DNA from: Nematostella vectensis
Taxonomy: Eukaryota; Cnidaria; Anthozoa; Actiniaria; Edwardsiidae
DNA: 64,000 bases
Assembly: GCF_932526225.1 (NCBI RefSeq)
Contig: NC_064036.1
Location: 14,625,181 to 14,689,180 of the forward strand
Reading direction: 5' to 3'
Shown: piece after piece, positions 1-10,948 of the stretch
Position numbering within the stretch: the first letter of the stretch is position 1
How the letters are laid out: every line of letters starts with the position of its first letter
The notes under the pieces: model-generated
What the model was told of the DNA's origin: nothing
What the model saw: the letters and a program-made list of their open reading frames with translations, nothing else
Databases searched by the model: none
Program-made: the position numbers and the translations under genes

Positions 1-280
1 CACCTTCAGACCGAAACTTTAGGGGGAAAAAAGTATAGGAGCTTCTATAGAATCCACAAATTCTCTCCTGCAATGTTTTTATATCGGTACCCCCTCCTTT
101 GGGTCAGTGCCCACCTCCCTTCAGGAAATCCAGGATCAACCCCTGTGTCACCACGTGCGACTCAAACCAAGGCCATCGAACCACAGGGAACCCAAGCAGG
201 ACTATCCTATTCCAGAACTCTCGCGTGTCATCACGAGACGTAAGGTATGTGGGCTTCAGACTACAAATAACAACGGAAGT

Positions 281-3200
281 ATGGCTGTGTTTCCTCTGGT
301 GCATTACCGAGGGTTTGCGTTGCTCGCGGCGCTTCTTCACCTATGCACAGGTAACAACATAGCAAATTGTGCCTCGGATGGTGGGCATTGATTTATATTG
401 ACCCAGCGTCATCTATTTTGAATAGTCTTGAAACCCCTAAAATACATGAGATTTGCGAGGCTCGAAAGTGCAATTTCTTGTCTCATAAGCGTTTTGGCAT
501 AGCAGGCTTTCTCTTAGATATGGTCATGAGTTAAAACCGTATACATATAGCAGCCACAGAAAATTGGTTATTGTTTAAATTTATGAAATTATATTTATTT
601 AGTGGAAACAAAACACTAACAGCTGAACTTTATACGTATATATACATTGAATTTCATATCATGCAAATAACCTTTTGCCTGATTAACGTTACGCATTGGC
701 TGTAAAAGCATCATCATTTCCGCGTTCTGCTCTATGAGAACAAAAAATGCGCATGACGTTTTAAACGAGTAGAGTAAAAGGCTGTTCTTTTACTAAATAT
801 AACTAGTAACAAGAGAAAGACAACGCCATCAACCCTTATGCGTTTGTGACTCAACTCAGAATATTACAAGGCTACCCTCAAGAACGATACAAAAGAAGCA
901 TTAAAGTGAAAAGCAATATTTTGGGAATATATAAAGTGGCCGCTGGATAGAGGACGGCAATTCTACCTGTCTCTTATTCCATACTCATATTCCCGGGGGG
1001 GGGGGGGGGGGGGACATGTAAAAATGGCATATTTCGTTGTTTGAAAATGTTCTGATGCCAAAAATATTAATTTCAAAAGTTGCTGGGGAAAAATTATTTG
1101 TTCCATTTTCACAGCCAGGAGTGGTTAGGCATTTTAGCACATGAATAATTGCCCGTATAACCGATCAGGACGATTTTTTCCAAGCAAAACGCTCAAGTAT
1201 CCCAAAAAAAATATTCCCAGCACAGCTAATTCGACTCCACAAATTTGCCAGCAGAACTATTGGGGACGGTTTTTTTCCCCAGCAACCGAGGACACAAAAC
1301 GGGCACAAAACGGATCTGTTCCGCAAAATATGTGTTCCGCAGCCCGTTTTTTTGCTGGCTAGGAAGATGTTAGAGCCATCGGTTGCTGAAACAGATCCGT
1401 TTTGTGCTCTTGAATGGTGGCGTCTGGACCGCAATTAATAGTCCAGCTTCAGATTCGAAAATGACCGCTAGACATTAATTGAGTGAGGGGGCATTCTACA
1501 GTGAAGTTAATTATTCACAAACTCCAACGGGAAACTACCGATCCTGAAAATCATACAATGATTGTACTTGTGAATACTTTTCTTGCGAAAATTTATGATA
1601 ATTTCCGTCACTCGAGGCTAACACTGTAAAATGAGCCCTCAATTAATCTGTCTAGCGGTCATTTTCGAATTCGAAACTGGACTATTTAGGAAAACTGAAA
1701 ACATGTTTGTTTCGAGTGACAAGAGATTACAGCCAAATTCGTTGTTGCGCGAACTCGGCGAATCCAAAACCCTTGTCTCGTTTGGGATAAGCGCGTAGTC
1801 AGATACAAGTTTTGGGGGCGGTTTGTCTGGTTTTGATTGTTTGCTTTGATTGACTACGCGCTATTCCCAAACGAAAAAAGGAATTTTCGATTCTTGGAGG
1901 TCGCGCAACAACGAATTTGGCTAAAATAATGGTTGTTGACCAGCGCTTAAATTGATTTTGCCGACGATCATCACGCCTGTCTGTTTTTATGGAAGTCCCC
2001 CTTCCCCAGGGCTAAAAAGCCTTTCTGGCGTGTGTCTTACGAGCTTATTTTTACAACTTTGTTATTAAGCATTTCCACGAAGGCCAGCCATCACCTGCTC
2101 CCCGTCAACCTTCAACTGCACCTCAAACCCCGCAAGACCGAATGCCTTCCCGCCATGCATCCCGGCCTCCGAACGCTGTGACTGCATGATCAATTGCGAG
2201 GACGGGAGCGACGAGAAAGATTGTGGTCACGTGCACGTCGACGTCAATGCAGACAATGATCACGTGATTGGTACCCTCACGAGTTTCTGGTATCCACGGG
2301 CGACAAATCTCACAATGCTCTGCACGTACAATATTAGTACAAATCATATTGGAAAATACATCAAGCTGGTGTTCGGCGATTTTGATTTGCCCGTCCCTAA
2401 AGATGTCACTTGCGTTGATAACTACATCATGTTTGAAAACGTGGAATACATTGGTAGTGTAAGTATTCTAAAATCTAGGTGGTATACTCAGTAGCGGATC
2501 TACTAGCGGGATAGGGGTTTTAACCCCCCCCCCCCCCCCCCCCCTTGGGCTGCCTTTTTTATTGTTTCTATTATGTCTGTTCATTACAACCCTGATACTC
2601 TATGCCCCTACCCTTTTCCTCGGTTGTTATTGTTGTTGTTATATTTTTCACAATCTAATAAGTCTTGGCCGGTGTTTTCATAGAGGAGTCACATAACAAG
2701 ATAACGCCCTTATTTGGGGGAGTGTTATGCGATGCGACCCGTCTATCCCTCTGTTTTAGGTATGCGCCACTCCTCTGTATACTTCTACTATTACCGAATA
2801 GTCATTCCAGTGTTATGAGGGTGGACGGAAAAAGATAGAATTCCGTTTGGGGGGGGGCGACGGATATACATTTTTTTTTACATTTATTTATTTATTTTCC
2901 TTCCATTTGCATTTATGGTATTGCATAACATAATATGGCTTAAATGAGAGTATTCGGTCTTGATTTAAATGTTTTGCATATAAAGTGGGCTACTTTCTTA
3001 TTCACAAAAGGGTCAACATTATTAAAAAGAAACAGAATTTTATCATCATTACTTAGATTGTCAAAGAAAATGTAGTGGGATTGGATATCAGAAAATAATT
3101 GCTTTCGTTCAGAGTGGGATGAGACGCAGAAAAGCATGAAATGTTTTTCATCCTCTAAAGTGTTACAAATCTGGCAGATACGCTTCTCTCTTGGAATGGG

Positions 3201-3913
3201 AGGTTTTTGACGGTATCCCGATTAGTAATCAGGTTGATATAGTGATAGTTAACCTATAGTTACAGTATTCAGTGCATTGTGATTTTTCGCATTTTGATTT
3301 TCCTTTTTAGACAGGACTTCTACCAGTTATAGACAATGGTCGTACCATTGGCGGGGGGTTTTGCGGTTCCACGAAGCCCCCGATCCTAAAATCACAATTA
3401 CCAGGCCCCCGTGGTCCACAGGGTCCCCAAAACAGCGAGACACACCCAGCAACATGGCTAACAATGACCGTCAAAATAAACAGCAATAGCAAAGAGGGGC
3501 GTGGATTCATGGTCACGTGGTATAGCGTTGTCCAATCATTTCCACCAAATCTGGTTCCGAACAAAAAGGAGACATGGCCTGAGTTTGTAACAGCACGTGT
3601 CCAGCACGTGAAAGTTCAAGCCAAGACAGACTCTACTTTCATTGTGTCTGTGGTTATACTGTCGGTAATGGCCAGCGGTATCGTCATATTTGCCATATAC
3701 CGTTGCTACGTAGCAAAGAAAAATGCAGGATGGAATGTGAGCGCGACGGGAGGCGAACAACACAGTTCGCGATCCAGTAATGATGATATGACGATTTCGG
3801 TTAGCAATAACCGTGCCAGCGGTAGCAGCCAACAGCAATTGGCGCGTAGGAGGAATGGTAACGAGATGACTCCTATAAATAGGGCAGTGACTGGCTCGCA
3901 ACAATACACATAG
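281..3913 (+). CDS. LDLa-CUB single-pass membrane protein
   Basis: Three exons: 281-350, 2088-2458, 3311-3913 (347 aa). Each junction is GT-AG and the phases agree (phase 1, then phase 0). Exon 1 encodes a signal peptide (Met then a hydrophobic ALLAALLHL core). Exon 2 opens with an LDL receptor class A module (about residues 27-69) with six Cys and the acidic calcium-binding end CEDGSDEKDC. It runs into a CUB domain (about 69-218) that is split by intron 2 and ends with GFMVTWYS in exon 3. A TM helix lies near residues 257-279 (FIVSVVILSVMASGIVIFA). A Ser/Asn/Gln-rich cytoplasmic tail of about 65 residues follows. Several N-x-S/T sites sit in the ectodomain. The family pattern suggests a cell-surface binding protein; the ligand cannot be told from sequence. 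I chose the ATG at 281 because it gives the signal peptide directly. Confidence 0.8.
1141..1437. repeat. Inverted-repeat segment in intron 1
   Basis: Within intron 1 of the LDLa-CUB gene. CACAAAACGGATCTGTT near 1304-1320 is complementary to a stretch near 1390-1410, and CAGCAACCGA near 1280 pairs with TCGGTTGCTG near 1379. No coding potential is credible. It is probably a decayed foldback element next to two clearer ones. Confidence 0.5.
1438..1687. mobile_element. MITE-like element, about 75-bp imperfect terminal inverted repeats
   Basis: The left end (TAGTCCAGCTTCAGATTCG, continuing through GACCGCTAGACATTAATTGAG) is mirrored at the right end (CTCAATTAATCTGTCTAGCGG through GGACTA). The inner CATTCTACAGTG / CACTGTAAAATG pair extends the arms. 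There is no internal gene, so it is a non-autonomous DNA element in intron 1. Confidence 0.75.
1732..1923. mobile_element. MITE-like element with about 70-bp inverted repeats
   Basis: AGCCAAATTCGTTGTTGCGC at the left end is exactly reversed at the right end (1903-1922). The inner GTTTGGGATAAGCGCGTAGTC is mirrored by GACTACGCGCTATTCCCAAAC. It is non-coding and non-autonomous. It lies just upstream of the LDLa exon, so most of this intron is transposon-derived. Confidence 0.75.
2459..3310. other. Intron 2 of LDLa-CUB gene
   Basis: Holds a long C run (about 2523-2544), a G run near 2850 and AT-rich filler. No exon was recognised and the flanking exons join in phase without one. Confidence 0.6.
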
Positions 3914-4364
3914 TTATCAGGCGCGTACACAGGGAGTGCGTGCGCAGAAAACTGGTCATTTGCTTATTAAGGAATCCTCAAATACTATGCTTTTTCCATA
4001 TAATACTTATGACTCGGACAATCGGACAATCTGGGTACTTGCCTGGTTATATTTCTATAGAGATACTCGCCTTATTAACGCATGAATCATATAGATGCTG
4101 GTCAGTATTTGTAAAGTTTTTACCAACAGAAGAAAAGCAGAGAGAAGCAGAGATTTCATCCTCTAGTAAAATAGTGTACGCCAACAACGCTCATGTGTAA
4201 CATTCGGAAAAAAATATACCCACAACAACAAACAGACACTGGTTTAACCAGCTTAGAGCCACCAATGATCAGAAGCTGTTTTAGACACAGGACCGTTGCT
4301 AGTGGTGGTGGTGGTGGGGGGGGGGGGGGGGGGGGCATGAAAAAGAAAGTAAAGAACAGCCAAG

Positions 4365-4405
<41 letters not shown>

Positions 4406-4943
4406 CGAAATTTTGACGTCGCGAAAATTAAATGTAATGAGGTATATAGAAAATGCTGACTTAGCAAAAAAATTAAACTGATGACCGAGCTACTCCAAAC
4501 ACCTGTAAGGTTTCCTCCTCTCGAACTAAATCTTTTTTTTTTTTTTTTTTTTAATAAATCCCACGACACCCTTCTCACCTCACCCCAGGAGCAATAGAAA
4601 GCCAAGAGTCTCATTCATGAGACTGGGAGTACGGCGAATGCAATGATTTGCGTGACTACAATAATAAATGTGGGTTAAAATGAACGTTCGTGACTAGCTA
4701 TTCTTAATAATAAAGAGTTGGATTTATTCGCTTACGAAAGCAGTGTCACGAACTACACGGAATGCAAGATACGTTCTACCACCGAGGTGTGACGCAGTAA
4801 CGAAATCCAATGTAACACAACGCTCTGGAAATTACCCATAGCTCAATGCAACCGTTGTTTTCAGCGTGTGGACATCTTGGTTCGGGATTTTGAAAGAAGC
4901 TGTCACACGGAATTCTATAAACGCTAATAGTAAACCTTTAACG
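3914..4943. other. Intergenic: homopolymers, (TA)n and repeat fragment
   Basis: Contains a fragment of a dispersed element (3917-4015) with the motif CTTATTAAGGAATCCTCAAA, shared with 13.5, 30.8 and 45.7 kb. It also holds a G tract (about 4317-4335), a (TA)n microsatellite (about 4370-4402) and a T tract (about 4532-4551). The promoter of the claudin-like gene should lie at its right end. The open frames here are low-complexity by-products. Confidence 0.6.
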
Positions 4944-7900
4944 ATGATCAAAATTATCACAGCTCTAGTTTGTGCCTTTGCGGCAATGCTAATGCTGATT
5001 GTGTCGATGGCTACAACGTACTGGCTACAATGGGTCATCCCGAGCGAAGGAGTCAACATCACCCATTTTCGTGGCCTCGCAAGACAGTGTTTTGAAGTTA
5101 GGCACAACGAAACTGATGCTTTGATTAAAGAAAACTGCGGAGACTGGTTTGAAGGCGGTTTTCCTGGTAGGTAGAACTCTTGTGTCTAAACAGTTAACTC
5201 TTATTTTGATAGCTTAACAATCTTTTCAATCAAGAATTCGCAAATCCTTCTACCTAGATAGGCCTAGCGGTCGTTTGTGGAATGTTCACCTTCGAAATCG
5301 TGCCGTACATGAGAAATTTTGCATCCGAACAGCTTTGTGCTGTTACTTCGTATGGTACGCTAATTGTTCTCTATTCAGTGGTTCCTTGATTTGTTATGCT
5401 GCTAGGAATCGTTGTTTAGCGGAGCATAGCATCGTTACATATTGCCTATGGCGAGTCTGACGTCTCTAAAGTTAGGGTGTTGTCAAGCCTCGCACGATTT
5501 GAATATTTCTCTTCGCTTGGTTGGAACCACGAAATAAAAGCACATTCGAGAGCCAACACGGCATAGATACTCTTCCCCATAAGTTCAAAGCACGCATTGC
5601 CGAGTCATTTCAGCGCAAACAAGTTCTGAGCCGCCATGATTAAGATTATCACAACGTTCATGAACGCCTTGACGGCCATGTTGATGGGATGTCTGTGTCT
5701 TGCCACCGACTATTGGAAAGTTTGGTGGGAGCAAAACACAGCTGCAAATCTACAGCGATTTAACAACGAAGGCCTGTTTTTCACATGCAATGAAGGCGTG
5801 ATAAGAAATGCGACAAGCGGTGTAACTTACACTGTTGTGAACCACCAGTGTGCCGAAATGGGAACGAGATTTGGTAGGTTCCTTTAAAAGGATGCTTTTT
5901 TCATAACTGGGGTTCTATTATGTACTTATAACGCGTGATGATGGCTAATGGAATGTTGACACGCTAAAGTGAAAAATACTTCATATACAACACAGGTCCC
6001 TAACGAATTCATGTTGGTTTACTCGAGTTTAAATGCAATATAGCGTTTGTTTTTATTGTCATTGGTCATGTTCCCTGGTGATTTGGTCAGAATTGTAAAA
6101 CGTTTTAGTATTTATAGACCATCGTTGTTTGAATAATTTAAAGTTTTGAAATAATTAACAACCACTGCCACATTGATTCTTACAGAAGAAATAGCTTTTC
6201 CAGCTTCAGGGATAGATTGCGGTGATAGTTGATAGATTAAACCAACACAACCACCTTGTTTATAATGTGTACAGAATCTTGAAAGTTTAAGTTGAAAACA
6301 TGCTTAATTTGTTAAAGGTATTTTGGTTTTGTTATCTAATACAGATAAAGACTGTGATTTCCAAACCTCACATCAGATGCTTCTAGTGGAACACCCAATG
6401 AAATCAAATCTCCAAACAGCAAAACACACACAAAAACAGAAAAATATTAATTTCACAAAGTGTGTAGCTTCATATTTTCCAGGTTTTACCGCATTTATTT
6501 TATTTACTATTCCATATTTGTATAGATTACTACATTGGAAACCCAGAACATGATAAGATTGAATTTAGGAAAAAATCTTTTATTCGAGGATGATAATTGA
6601 AAATAAATTGCTCAGTCTTACATGGAATTCTTTCATATATAATTTTTGTGTCAGAAAAATCTATGCATCTGTAATATTTTTTCTGTGAGAATTTTTATTT
6701 CAAGGTTGACTTTTTGCAATCTTGATGTTTCTAGAAAAGCTATAAGTCATTTTTGTTGAGTATATGTCATGCACTTATTGCTTCCATCACCCGTATGTTT
6801 TGTATTTGGGACATGGAGCATATAATATTGGCAGTTATGTCATGGGAACCCTTTAGGGTCAGCAAGGTAATTAACCAATGAAGCAGCACATAGTATGATT
6901 TTGAATGACTACTATTGGTTGCAAGAGTCATAAAAATGTCTCTGACACAAAATACATGTTCTAGTCTTGTCATCTTTTTTTTCATCATTCGCTAAAGTTT
7001 GTTCTCATGGAAGTCAGCACACTATAATATACTCAAAACACTATAACTCACTGACAGTTTAAATTCTTAGATTCTATTGATATTATCTGTACCAGGCCGC
7101 AGTTTGCGGGTTTTAAGTTAGACATATGCCGATTTTGGAATTAAGATTCAAGGTTGTCTGTACAAATCATTGTATAGCAATGGCCATGTAAAAGGAGCCA
7201 TCTAAAAGGTGTAAATAACATTGCTATAACAAAACTGGTAAGAAAATAAGGTCTTACCATCGACAAGCTTAAGATTTTTTTGGAGCAACAGGTTTAACAA
7301 GAAGCAATAATTCAGGCGCCATGTTCATTTTCATTCATGCCAACCACTTTGACTTTGCACTAAAGAAATCATTCTCAAAAGTATTTTTCAATAAGTTAAC
7401 ACATAGAAAAAGCTAGCTTTCTGTGTTAAACATGAGATTTCAGTGTTCAAGAATACGTTAAAGAATACCTTGCTGTGAATGACTTACCTCTAGAAGGGGT
7501 CCCAGCCGTACAAAATGTAAACTTTGAACGGCAAATGTGGCGGCAAGCCCTTGGCATGTGGCCGCTTGAGGTTTTCGGTCAGCCGTAAAGATTAAAGTTT
7601 AAAGGAGTTGACCATAAGTATTTGCTATAATTCTTTTTACTCTTGTTCTAGGTCTTGAAAACTTAGGGGTTTTAATTTCATTTTCATATTATCACCACCA
7701 ATCTGGGTGTAAAAAATGTGAAAAGAATTAAAAAATGCTTTGGCTGCTCCTCAATATACCTTCCCAAAATGCATTGTATTTGTGTTTCTTCACAATCCAG
7801 AAAAATTCTTCACTTTGTCAATTTTCAAAGGAAAATGTGACAAATATTTTGATAAAAAAATTTATTAAACAATTTGAGATATTTGTTTGAGGAGACTGGG

Positions 7901-8555
7901 AACAAACCTAAGGTTGTATATTCTTTGTATATGTATCCTGCCTTCCTTGATAGAAGTGTTCAATTGAAAGTAGCTATATTGTCTCTTTGTTTCCTTACAG
8001 ATTGGACTGGTGCTGTCATTGCTTTCCTCGTACTTGCTCTCCTGTGCCACTTTGTTGCCTTTGTTCTTGCCATGGTGAATGCTTGTCGCAAGGGTGAACC
8101 CTTCCCTGTCTTCTGGGTGTGTGGACTTTTCATGATTGCTGGTAAGTCTATATCAAATTATTGTATAAATCAAAGTTGCTTTCTTTTATTCCCATTGTAT
8201 TTTCCTTGTTGTGAGAATCAACTAATATCAACTCCCTCATTGCTTCTTCAAGTTGTCATCTTTAAGTTGTCATCCATACATTATAAATTATGTGTGTTTA
8301 TTGATAATATTTGCAAGCACAAATTTTGAATAGATTTACAATTTTTGGGGTTCTTGTGGGACAGTGCTCTACATATGTTAAGGAAATTCTAAATTGTCTC
8401 TTTATCCTCCAGCCATCTTTGTCATCATTGGTCTGCTTGTCTACACCTTCTCTAACTGGAAAAATGACGTGTACTTCAGTTGGTCATATGGTGGTGGATG
8501 GTCAACTGTGGCATTATCCATTATAGCCTTTGTTTTGATAATGGCAGATCGCTGA
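4944..8555 (+). CDS. Claudin/PMP22-superfamily tetraspan, isoform with first exon A
   Basis: Exons 4944-5166, 8001-8141, 8413-8555 (168 aa). TM1 is residues 5-27. The first extracellular loop carries the superfamily signature W-GL-C-C: W34, GLARQC, then ENCGDW, with two N-glycosylation sites. The exon ends in phase 1 at a GTAGGT donor and splices to D-W-T-G in the shared second exon, which encodes TM2 and the start of TM3. The last exon gives the rest of TM3, a loop and TM4, and ends MADR. Claudin/PMP22 relatives form cell junctions or membrane microdomains. The protein is shorter than most claudins and lacks an obvious C-terminal PDZ ligand, so calling it a true claudin would go too far. Confidence 0.75.
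5636..8555 (+). CDS. Claudin/PMP22-superfamily tetraspan, isoform with first exon B
   Basis: Exons 5636-5873, 8001-8141, 8413-8555 (173 aa). First exon B starts in a good context (GCCGCCATGA). Like exon A it begins MIKIIT, encodes TM1, keeps GL-x3-C and a second loop Cys, and ends in phase 1 at GTAGGT, so it can splice to the same exon at 8001. Exons A and B are clearly duplicates but have diverged strongly in the extracellular loop. I infer two promoters giving two proteins with different ectodomains and a common C-terminal half. Exon B could instead be used only when exon A is skipped; the sequence cannot tell. Confidence 0.72.
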
Positions 8556-10214
8556 TGGAAACACAGCTCCTTTGGTCAAACAGTACCTTTAACAATTACA
8601 CCATCTTTAGTACAGCATATTTCCTAACAAGATGGCTTATCACGAAGACTTTTCCAGTTGACTGCAAAATTGAATGGATGAACAGTCCACTCTTTATCAT
8701 GGACATTCTTGAGGACATTGTTTAGTTGAAAGTTAGTCATTTCTTTTTAGTTCTGTTTTGTAGGGGGTTATTTTATGATAACAGGGTGTCTGTAATAGAG
8801 AGCTGTTAGTGCTGCATTTAAATGTAGCTTTGTTCAACTCAAATTATTCCTCAAAATTTTAAGAAACTTTGTAATAGTAGCAAATAGAAGTTTTGTTCAG
8901 AAACGGGTGCCTTCTGAAGCAGTAATCATGCTGGTGGCATGTAGAATTGAATCTTAATTACCCAGACTTAGAAGTCATATGCAATATATAATGCATATTA
9001 TAAGTTGGAACACTTGACGTTTTCCACCCTAAAGGCTGGGTCTCTCTGATGTGCAAGTACAATGGCAGTAATTTTCAAATTCACACTGGAATTCAAACGC
9101 AAGAACAAAAGAACACAAATGCTTGATTTTCTTGCACTTGTGTCTGATTGATCCTTGTCTGTTGCTCTTGAGCTTGTGTCCTTGTGAGAACGAGACTAAA
9201 CATCCATAGAGTTTTTCAGTAAGAGTCTACTGTCCAACCTTTTGCATTGTATTGTAGTGTGGACTCTGGAAGTTTTTAATTGGATATACATATACATTTA
9301 AAAAAATTAGATGTGGTCTGGGTGATTGAGATTTTCAATATTTAGTCCAACTACACCAGTATTTATATTTATACTTATTAGCAGGTAAACATATTTTTTG
9401 AAAGCTAACAGTGTTAAGATAAAATAAAATAGCAAGGATATAGGATATAATGTTTTCTAGATAGCCTTTGTGTATGATAAGGTTAACAATAAATCTTCCG
9501 CGCATCTAAAAAAATGACATTGCAGGGATCTGTAATGTCTGTTGAAGGAGGAGAGAGGGAGAGAAGTGAAAGTTGTTTTGTGAAAGTCATCATTTATAAT
9601 AATAACAATGTTTTATATGTCTGTATATCAGCAATGTATCATGTAGTGGTAGTGCATATAGTAGAAAACTAGTGGGCTTGCTTTTTTGGCTTTGTTGATA
9701 GAGATGTAGATCTATTACTCAGTAGGAGTTAAAAAACTGAAAGACCACAGAATGCTAGAGAAAACCCTGAATGGAGGTATAAATAAAGCTGGTTATAGCT
9801 TGCAGTTGTTAACGATTAACTAATGCCTTCATAGGCATTCTAGTGTACATTAAAATATCACCTTTGTATCCCTGTGTAGTTTATCTGCCTCTTTCTTAGT
9901 GCCAGGTCATCTGGTGATTTTGGGTATGTGAACCAGACCTATTCCATGCTTTTATCTGTTGCTTATTTTCAATATCTGTAAAGACTTTGAAAGTTATATT
10001 ACTCTGAAAGCCATTGGCATAGAAGGAAGAGAAAAGCTTACTACAGTGTTTTTTGGTATCCAGCTATTCAACCTCTTGCCCCATCTCAATCACCACTTCC
10101 TGATGACAAAAAATTCTAGAGAAAAGGGAGCTGGAAGTAATACTTCCTTGCTAGCTATATGCTTTATATATATGACGGCTCTTCCTCAGATGGCAAAATG
10201 AGATTTTCCATCCA
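8556..10214. other. Long AT-rich stretch, probable 3' UTR then intergenic
   Basis: Follows the claudin-like stop codon on the + strand. AATAAA-type signals occur near 9453, 9488 and 9780, so a 3' UTR of roughly 0.9-1.2 kb is possible. No protein pattern was recognised. Confidence 0.45.
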
Positions 10215-10422
10215 TTACCAGAGAAAGACTGCGTGAGATGACGTAAAAGTCTTTGTTGCAAGGGCAAGAGGAGCAGATTTTGGTAGCCTCAATTCTGATA
10301 ATAAACTTTGAAATTCTCTCTTATTTGGCTGAAATGTGCCTTGTTTTGCGACCCGTTCTCCGTGATTAGAACTGGTAACCAGAGCTACTATCCCGTTGTA
10401 TCTATATTGTTTATGTTTCAAA

Positions 10423-10948
10423 AATCGTGGGGGGGGGGGGGGGGGGGGAGTTCTTCAAGGTAAAAGTGATAGGGATGCTCGTCGGAAAATTCGAAAAGCC
10501 ACAGGTAGCCCAGGCAATGGTTGCTTGTTCGGGCTCGGAATTCGGCTGTTCTGAGAGGGGACGAGTAAAGCGTTTTTGTTTTTGTTTTTTTTTGTAAAAT
10601 GTTGTCATTAAAATTATATATGTACCGCTGTTAACTCGTTGGCTTATAAAGAAACATCCGCTCAGAAAAGTGGGGGGGCGGGGGGTGAAGTCGCCTGCTA
10701 CTTGATAGGGGACTTGCGCTAGAAGATCACGTGACCTTTTTTGATGCGGCAAATTCAAAACAAAATTATCAAACAAAATAATCAGAAATGACTTCGCCCG
10801 TTACACCAAAAATATCTGGTTTATTTTCGTAAGCGCCGAGTAAGTTGCTGTTTTTGGCTGTTATTTTGCCGCTAAAAGGCTGATCGCGCGCTAGTTTGCC
10901 ACCCAAACAGTCACGTGATCTCTTAGCGCGAGTACCAAGTCCCATATT
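10423..10948. mobile_element. G-tract segment and foldback element
   Basis: A G run lies at about 10431-10448. GGACTTGCGCTAGAAGATCA near 10709-10735 is mirrored by TGATCTCTTAGCGCGAG and CAAGTCC near 10915-10943, giving a MITE-like unit of about 240 bp ending in CACGTGA motifs. A degenerate relative with ACTTGCACTAACAGATCATG begins near 15091. Confidence 0.55.

Noticed and set aside
107-391. 94-residue frame read from its first codon
   Set aside because: Only the part from the ATG at 281 makes sense as a signal peptide, and it splices at 350 in phase with the LDLa exon.
4156-4614. Long minus-strand frame with Pro and Tyr-Ile runs
   Set aside because: Produced by the G tract, (TA)n and T tract; no domain and no splice logic.
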